Shown piece after piece: positions 59,964 through 64,000 of a stretch of 64,000 bases of DNA (position 1 is the first letter of the stretch; each line of letters opens with the position of its first letter). The stretch is from Aeromicrobium choanae (GTDB lineage: Bacteria; Actinomycetota; Actinomycetes; Propionibacteriales; Nocardioidaceae), in NCBI RefSeq assembly GCF_900167475.1, contig NZ_LT796768.1, positions 496,001-560,000 of the forward strand, read 5' to 3'. Under the pieces are notes generated by a model, which saw only the letters and a program-made list of their open reading frames with translations, did not search any database and had not been told where the DNA came from. Made by a program: the position numbers and the translations under genes.

Positions 59964-61540
59964 CGGTCGTCCTCGTCGAGCTCGTCGTCGCCGGGGTACT
60001 CCTCACCGATCGTCCAGTCCGGGATGATCGTGCTGGGGTCGAACGGCTCGGGCTCGTGGCCCTCGGCGCGCAGCGCGACGGCCTCCAGCTCCCACGCGCG
60101 GCGGGCGGCCAGCAGCTCACGGCGCTCCTGGTTCGTGCGACGGTTGCTCTGGTCGAGGCGCAGGTCCTCGCCGCGGCGGCCGAGCACCTCGGCGCCGGCC
60201 GTGATCGTGGGATCGAAGTCGAAGACGACCTCGTCGCGGCCCAGCTCGAGCTCGTTGGCAGCCCCGATGACGATGTCGTCGCCGGCGCTCGCACCGAGGG
60301 ACAGCAGGTGGTCCTCGACCCCGAGCCGGTTGAGCCGGTCGGCCAGGAAGCCGACGGCCTCGTCGTTGCTGAAGTCGGTCTGGCGCACCCAGCGAGCGGG
60401 CTTCTCGCCGATGACGTGCCAGCGGCCGTCGATCTTGCGGACCTCGAACTCGCGGCCCACGCCCGAGGGGGCCGGCGGGCGCAGCACGATGCGGGTGGCC
60501 TCGCGGTGGGGCTCGGCGGCGCGACGGGCGGCGACGATCTCGGCCATCGCGAACGACAGCTCGCGCAGGCCGGCGTGGCTCGCGGCGGAGACCTCGAACA
60601 CCCGCAGGCCGCGCTCGCGCAGCTCGCCGATGACGAACTCGGCGATCTGGGCGGCGTCGGGGACGTCGGTCTTGTTGAGCGCGACCAGGCGGGGCCGGTC
60701 GGAGAAGTCGACGTCGGCGTACTGGCCGTAGCGGGTCAGCTCGGCCTCGATGATGTCGAGGTCGGTGAGCGGATCGCGTCCCGGCTCGACCGTGGCGCAG
60801 TCGATCACGTGCACGAGGGCGGCACAGCGCTCGACGTGCCGCAGGAAGTCGTGACCCAGGCCGCGGCCCTCGCTGGCACCCTCGATGAGGCCGGGGACGT
60901 CGGCCACGGTGAACGTGGTCTCGCCCGCGCGCACGACGCCGAGGTTGGGCACCAACGTGGTGAACGGGTAGTCGGCGATCTTGGGACGGGCCCGCGACAG
61001 CGACGCGATCAGGCTGGACTTGCCGGCCGACGGGAATCCGATCAGGCCGATGTCGGCCACGACCTTCATCTCGAGCGTGACCGTGCGCTCCTCGCCCGGC
61101 TCGCCCTTGAGCGCGAAGCCGGGGGCCTTGCGCTTGCTGGAGGCCAGCGCGGCGTTGCCGAGCCCGCCGCGGCCGCCGGCCGCGATGACGAGCTCGGTGC
61201 CGGCGCCGACCAGGTCGGCCAGGACCTCGCCGTTCTCGTCGCGCACCACGGTGCCGTCGGGGACCCTGAGGACGAGGTCCTCGCCGTTGGAGCCGCTGCG
61301 GTTCGAGCCCGCGCCGGGCGCGCCGCTGGTGGCCTTGCGGTGGGGCTCGTGGTGGTAGTCGATCAGCGTGGTGACGTCGGGCGTCACCACGAGGATGACG
61401 TCGCCGCCGTGCCCGCCGTTGCCGCCGTCGGGACCGCCGAGCGGCTTGAACTTCTCGCGGTGGACCGAGGCGACACCGTTGCCGCCGTTGCCTCCGGACA
61501 CGTGCAGGGTCACCTGGTCAACGAACGAGGGGATCGCCAT
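59960..61540 (-). CDS. obgE: GTPase ObgE (CgtA)
   Basis: A 526-aa essential ribosome-assembly GTPase. The N-terminal Obg fold is rich in Gly ([30 protein letters not shown]); the G domain has [15 protein letters not shown] (P loop, near residue 167), the TT switch [26 protein letters not shown] and NKTD. The C-terminal OCT domain lies from about residue 345 ([36 protein letters not shown]). The last 90 residues are a charged extension. AGGAG lies 5 nt before the ATG. Separated from rpmA by a terminator. Confidence 0.97.
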   Translation of the reverse strand: MAIPSFVDQVTLHVSGGNGGNGVASVHREKFKPLGGPDGGNGGHGGDVILVVTPDVTTLIDYHHEPHRKATSGAPGAGSNRSGSNGEDLVLRVPDGTVVRDENGEVLADLVGAGTELVIAAGGRGGLGNAALASSKRKAPGFALKGEPGEERTVTLEMKVVADIGLIGFPSAGKSSLIASLSRARPKIADYPFTTLVPNLGVVRAGETTFTVADVPGLIEGASEGRGLGHDFLRHVERCAALVHVIDCATVEPGRDPLTDLDIIEAELTRYGQYADVDFSDRPRLVALNKTDVPDAAQIAEFVIGELRERGLRVFEVSAASHAGLRELSFAMAEIVAARRAAEPHREATRIVLRPPAPSGVGREFEVRKIDGRWHVIGEKPARWVRQTDFSNDEAVGFLADRLNRLGVEDHLLSLGASAGDDIVIGAANELELGRDEVVFDFDPTITAGAEVLGRRGEDLRLDQSNRRTNQERRELLAARRAWELEAVALRAEGHEPEPFDPSTIIPDWTIGEEYPGDDELDEDDR

Positions 61541-61562
61541 GGGTTCTCCTGGACGGTGGGTG

Positions 61563-61599
61563 GAAAAGAGAAAGGGCAGCCCGCATCAGCGGACCGCCC
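61563..61599 (-). terminator. intrinsic terminator between rpmA and obgE
   Basis: On the minus strand, GGGCGGTCCGC-TGAT-GCGGGCTGCCC can form an 11-pair stem (two wobble pairs, 61574-61599), directly followed by TTTCTCTTTTCC. It lies 22 bases after the rpmA stop. It should end or weaken rplU-rpmA transcription, leaving obgE to read-through or a promoter within rpmA. Confidence 0.75.
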
Positions 61600-61620
61600 C
61601 TCCTCAGGAAGATCTGCGCG

Positions 61621-61875
61621 TCACTGCCCCGGAACGATGTTCACGACGCGACGGCCGCGCTTCGTGCCGAACTCGACCGCGCCGGGGGCGAGGGCGAAGA
61701 GGGTGTCGTCGCCGCCACGGCCCACGTTGGAGCCGGGGTGGAAGTGGGTGCCGCGCTGACGGACGATGATCTCGCCCGCGTTGACGAGCTGGCCGCCGAA
61801 ACGCTTGACGCCGAGGCGCTGGGAGTTGGAGTCGCGCCCGTTCTTGGTAGAGGCTGCGCCCTTCTTGTGTGCCAT
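61621..61875 (-). CDS. rpmA: 50S ribosomal protein L27
   Basis: An 84-aa ribosomal protein with the universally conserved start [20 protein letters not shown] and the [13 protein letters not shown] segment. The N-terminal tail reaches the peptidyl transferase centre. No N-terminal extension, so no prior cleavage is needed. Stop lies 22 bases before the terminator stem; rplU lies upstream, 12 bases away. Confidence 0.98.
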   Translation of the reverse strand: MAHKKGAASTKNGRDSNSQRLGVKRFGGQLVNAGEIIVRQRGTHFHPGSNVGRGGDDTLFALAPGAVEFGTKRGRRVVNIVPGQ

Positions 61876-61887
61876 GTCGTCAGTCCC

Positions 61888-62193
61888 TTACTTGGAGATT
61901 CCGGTGATCTTGACCTGGGTGTACTTCTGACGGTGCCCCTGGCGCTTCTTGTAACCGGTCTTGTTCTTGTACTTCTGGATGATGATCTTGGGGCCCTTGA
62001 GCCCACCGATCACCTCAGCGTCGACCTTGACCTTGGAGGCGTCGGCACCGGCCGTCACCTGGTCACCGTCGACCACCATGACCGCGGCGAGCTGGACGGT
62101 GTCGCCCTCGGTCGCCTGGACCTGGTCGATCGAGATGACGTCGCCGACCGCGACCTTGGCCTGGCCGCCGCCATTGCGCACGATTGCGTACAC
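61888..62193 (-). CDS. rplU: 50S ribosomal protein L21
   Basis: A 101-aa ribosomal protein: [50 protein letters not shown]. The usual GGKQ motif reads GGGQ here. Start is one of two adjacent GTG codons (62193 or 62196); the downstream one gives MYAIVR like other L21. GAGG is about 9 nt upstream. The transcript probably begins near 62280 (TTGACC-N18-TAGAAT), giving a leader of about 85 nt with a hairpin. Confidence 0.96.
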   Translation of the reverse strand: MYAIVRNGGGQAKVAVGDVISIDQVQATEGDTVQLAAVMVVDGDQVTAGADASKVKVDAEVIGGLKGPKIIIQKYKNKTGYKKRQGHRQKYTQVKITGISK

Positions 62194-62250
62194 CACGGGA
62201 TTCCTCACTCTGTACTGAAAAAGACTGGGTCGTGAACTGGGTCCTGCAAA

Positions 62251-62284
62251 AGAGTCTGAGCAGCACGCTGAGCGCACCGACTCT
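62251..62284 (-). other. terminator-like hairpin in the rplU leader
   Basis: On the minus strand AGAGTC (62284-62279) pairs with GACTCT (62256-62251), enclosing a CAGC-GT-GCTG inner stem, and TTT follows. It lies within the leader about 60 bases before the L21 start. Attenuation or L21 autoregulation is possible but not established for actinobacteria. Confidence 0.4.
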
Positions 62285-62286
62285 CG

Positions 62287-62316
62287 ATTCTACTCGGGCG
62301 CCCCGTCCTCGGTCAA
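62287..62316 (-). promoter_or_regulatory. primary-sigma promoter for rplU-rpmA
   Basis: TTGACC (62316-62311), 18 bases, TAGAAT (62292-62287) on the minus strand: close to the SigA consensus at both hexamers. It is embedded at the 3' end of the Rne/Rng coding region, and the -10 element includes its TAG stop codon. Confidence 0.7.
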
Positions 62317-64000
62317 AACGGGTGCCTCCTGGGCCTGCGGCGTCTCTGCGACGGGCTGCGGTTCCGGCGCCTGATCGACCTGGGGCTGCTCGCTCCGGGG
62401 CTCGTCGGCCTTGGGCTCCTCGGCCTTGGGCTCCTCGGCCTTCGGCTCGTCGGACTTGGACTCCTCGCCCTTGCCCTGGCGCTGCTGGCGTCCGCCACCG
62501 TTGCCGTTGCCGTTGCCGCCGCCGGCGTTGCCGCCACGGCCCGAGCGACCACCGCGGCGTCCGCGACGCTGGCCCTCGTCCTTCTTCGGCTCGACCGGGG
62601 CGTCCTGGATGACGACGCCGCGACCCTGGCACTCCTCGCAGTCGTGGCTGAAGGACTCCAGCAGGCCCGTGCCGATGCGCTTGCGCGTCATCTGGACCAG
62701 GCCCAGCGAGGTGACCTCCGCGACCTGGTGGCGCGTGCGGTCGCGGCCCAGGCACTCGACGAGGCGACGCATGACGAGGTCGCGGTTGCTCTCGAGCACC
62801 ATGTCGATGAAGTCGATGACGATGATGCCGCCGAGGTCGCGCAGGCGCAGCTGGCGCACGATCTCCTCGGCCGCCTCGAGGTTGTTCTTGGTGACGGTCT
62901 CCTCGAGGTTGCCGCCCGAGCCGGTGAAGCGGCCCGTGTTGACGTCGACCACGACCATCGCCTCGGTGCGGTCGATGACGAGCGACCCGCCCGAGGGCAG
63001 GTGGACCTTGCGGTCCAGCGCCTTGTGGATCTGCTCGTCGAGGCGTCGGGCGGCGAAGATGTCGTCGTCGCCCGTCCCTCCTGAGCCTGTCGAAGGGTCC
63101 CAGCGCTTCACGCGCTCCTCGAGATCGGGCGCGACGTGGGCGATGTACCCGGCTACCATGTCCCAGGCCTCGTCACCCTGGATGGTCAGCGACGCGAAGT
63201 CCTCGTTGAACAGGTCGCGGATGACCTTGATCATCAGGTCGGGCTCGGAGTACAGCAGCTGGGGCGCCTTGCCGGCGGCCACCTTGCTCTCGATGTCCTC
63301 CCAGCGCGCGGTCAGCGCGGCGATGTCGCGCTGCAGCTGGTCCTCGGTGGCGCCCTCGGCGGCCGTGCGCACGATGACGCCGGCACTCTCGGGCAGCGCC
63401 TCCTTGAGCAGGCCCTTGAGGCGCGCGCGCTCGTTCTCGGGGAGCTTGCGGCTGATGCCGTTGCTGCCACCGCCGGGCACGTAGACCAGGAAGCGTCCCG
63501 GGAGGCTGACCTGGCTGGTCAGGCGGGCGCCCTTCTGGCCGATCGGGTCCTTGGAGACCTGCACGAGCACGGTCTGGCCGGGCTGGAGCGCGTCCTCGAT
63601 CTTGCGCTGCTTGCCGTTCTGGATGTTCGACCAGTCGACCTCGCCGGCGTAGATGACCGCGTTGCGGCCCGCACCGATGTCGACGAACGCCGCCTCCATG
63701 CTGGGCAGCACGTTCTGGACCTTGCCCAGGTACACGTTGCCGATCAGCGACGTCTGGGACTCGCGGGCGACGTAGTGCTCCACGAGGACCCCGTCCTCGA
63801 GCACGGCGATCTGCGTGTAGTCGTCGCGCTGGCGCACGACCATCTCGCGGTCGACGGCCTCGCGGCGGGCCAGGAACTCGGCCTCGCTGACGATGGGCGC
63901 CCGGCGACGGCCGGCCTCGCGGCCCTCACGGCGGCGCTGCTTCTTGGCCTCGAGGCGGGTGGAGCCGGTGACGCCGGTGATCTCGTCCTCGGCGGTGCGG
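62290..64000 (-). CDS. Rne/Rng-family ribonuclease (5' end outside window)
   Basis: The C-terminal 570 or so residues of an RNase E/G. Upstream of MVVRQRDDYTQI the frame stays open to the window end (TGSTRLEAKKQRRREGREAG), so the start is not present. Features: S1 domain (VYLGKVQNVLPSMEAAFVDIG), catalytic Asp residues in AMVVVDVNTGRF and GGIIVIDFIDM, and the zinc-link DCEECQGRG. The C-terminal tail is a low-complexity run of EPKAEEPKA-type repeats. A dispersed-repeat sequence (63080-63097) is translated as DPSTGSGG. Initiates mRNA decay and rRNA/tRNA processing. Confidence 0.95.
   Translation of the reverse strand, partial: RTAEDEITGVTGSTRLEAKKQRRREGREAGRRRAPIVSEAEFLARREAVDREMVVRQRDDYTQIAVLEDGVLVEHYVARESQTSLIGNVYLGKVQNVLPSMEAAFVDIGAGRNAVIYAGEVDWSNIQNGKQRKIEDALQPGQTVLVQVSKDPIGQKGARLTSQVSLPGRFLVYVPGGGSNGISRKLPENERARLKGLLKEALPESAGVIVRTAAEGATEDQLQRDIAALTARWEDIESKVAAGKAPQLLYSEPDLMIKVIRDLFNEDFASLTIQGDEAWDMVAGYIAHVAPDLEERVKRWDPSTGSGGTGDDDIFAARRLDEQIHKALDRKVHLPSGGSLVIDRTEAMVVVDVNTGRFTGSGGNLEETVTKNNLEAAEEIVRQLRLRDLGGIIVIDFIDMVLESNRDLVMRRLVECLGRDRTRHQVAEVTSLGLVQMTRKRIGTGLLESFSHDCEECQGRGVVIQDAPVEPKKDEGQRRGRRGGRSGRGGNAGGGNGNGNGGGRQQRQGKGEESKSDEPKAEEPKAEEPKADEPRSEQPQVDQAPEPQPVAETPQAQEAPVLTEDGAPE
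63080..63097. repeat. dispersed repeat core inside the RNase coding region
   Basis: CCTGAGCCTGTCGAAGGG (reverse complement CCCTTCGACAGGCTCAGG) is the core of a repeat found widely in intergenic DNA of high-GC bacteria, by my recollection. Here it is in frame within Rne/Rng, coding DPSTGSGG between the S1/sensor and DNase-I-like parts. Confidence 0.65.

Noticed and set aside
56334-60731. Very long plus-strand open frame (over 1400 codons) opposite the 996-aa gene, proB and obgE
   Set aside because: It lies antisense to proB, obgE and the membrane hydrolase gene. Its translation is Arg/Gly/His-rich low complexity, the usual antisense artefact of high-GC codon bias.
1-64000. CRISPR array, insertion sequence or prophage
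   Set aside because: No regularly spaced identical repeats, no transposase or integrase motifs and no phage structural genes were seen in any frame.

Overview
The window is a gene-dense stretch of a very GC-rich actinobacterial chromosome. Evidence is the strong C/G bias at third codon positions, many GTG starts, a mycothiol-dependent-isomerase-family protein, an F420-type deazaflavin reductase family protein, a DUF222/HNH (13E12-type) protein, and the order Rne/Rng - rplU - rpmA - obgE - proB - proA - nadD - rsfS. Gene order and protein style suggest Propionibacteriales, perhaps Nocardioidaceae (Aeromicrobium/Nocardioides-like). That placement is an inference. No insertion sequence, CRISPR array or rRNA was seen; one tRNA (Ala, GGC) is present.

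Layout. 1-9.1 kb: unknown and redox genes, a nucleoside deaminase, a YCII protein, a two-gene ABC exporter with a deazaflavin-reductase-like gene, then a SigJ/ECF41-like sigma factor and a DUF1059 gene that share a near-identical promoter. 9.1-13.2 kb: M23 peptidase, GH16-like protein, MerR regulator with a divergent membrane gene, DUF2277 and small membrane proteins. 13.2-19.3 kb: a visibly less GC-rich accessory island with a 93-aa unknown, a GIY-YIG nuclease-like gene coupled to an HhH (DUF6308-like) gene, a cytosolic trypsin-like protease, an unknown 212-aa protein and an OLD-family ATPase/TOPRIM nuclease. A 15-19 bp motif recurs three times between its genes. This is the best place to look for an undescribed system, probably defence.

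19.3-37.4 kb: mostly housekeeping and accessory metabolism (tocopherol-cyclase-like, nitroreductase, PrsW protease, PIG-L deacetylase, dehydrogenases, PLP enzymes, a cytidylyltransferase-SDR fusion, a siderophore-interacting protein divergent from an M13 peptidase, an MFS transporter, an SOS-controlled HNH protein, TrpB2). 37.4-43.2 kb: a large secreted phytase-like esterase and a three-gene DUF4956 - VTC polyphosphate polymerase - carbohydrate-binding lipoprotein operon. 43.3-49.8 kb: a siderophore ABC importer operon with a DtxR/IdeR-type iron box, divergent from a double-length AraC regulator.

49.8-64 kb: tRNA-Ala and the conserved nadD-rsfS-phosphatase, proA, proB-obgE and rpmA-rplU-Rne/Rng blocks. 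A four-gene insertion (FUSC, serine hydrolase, TetR, 996-aa membrane hydrolase) separates proA from proB.

A recurrent theme is start codons placed 6-7 nt after a TANNNT hexamer, the layout of leaderless transcripts. One such hexamer is symmetric and could serve two divergent genes at once.
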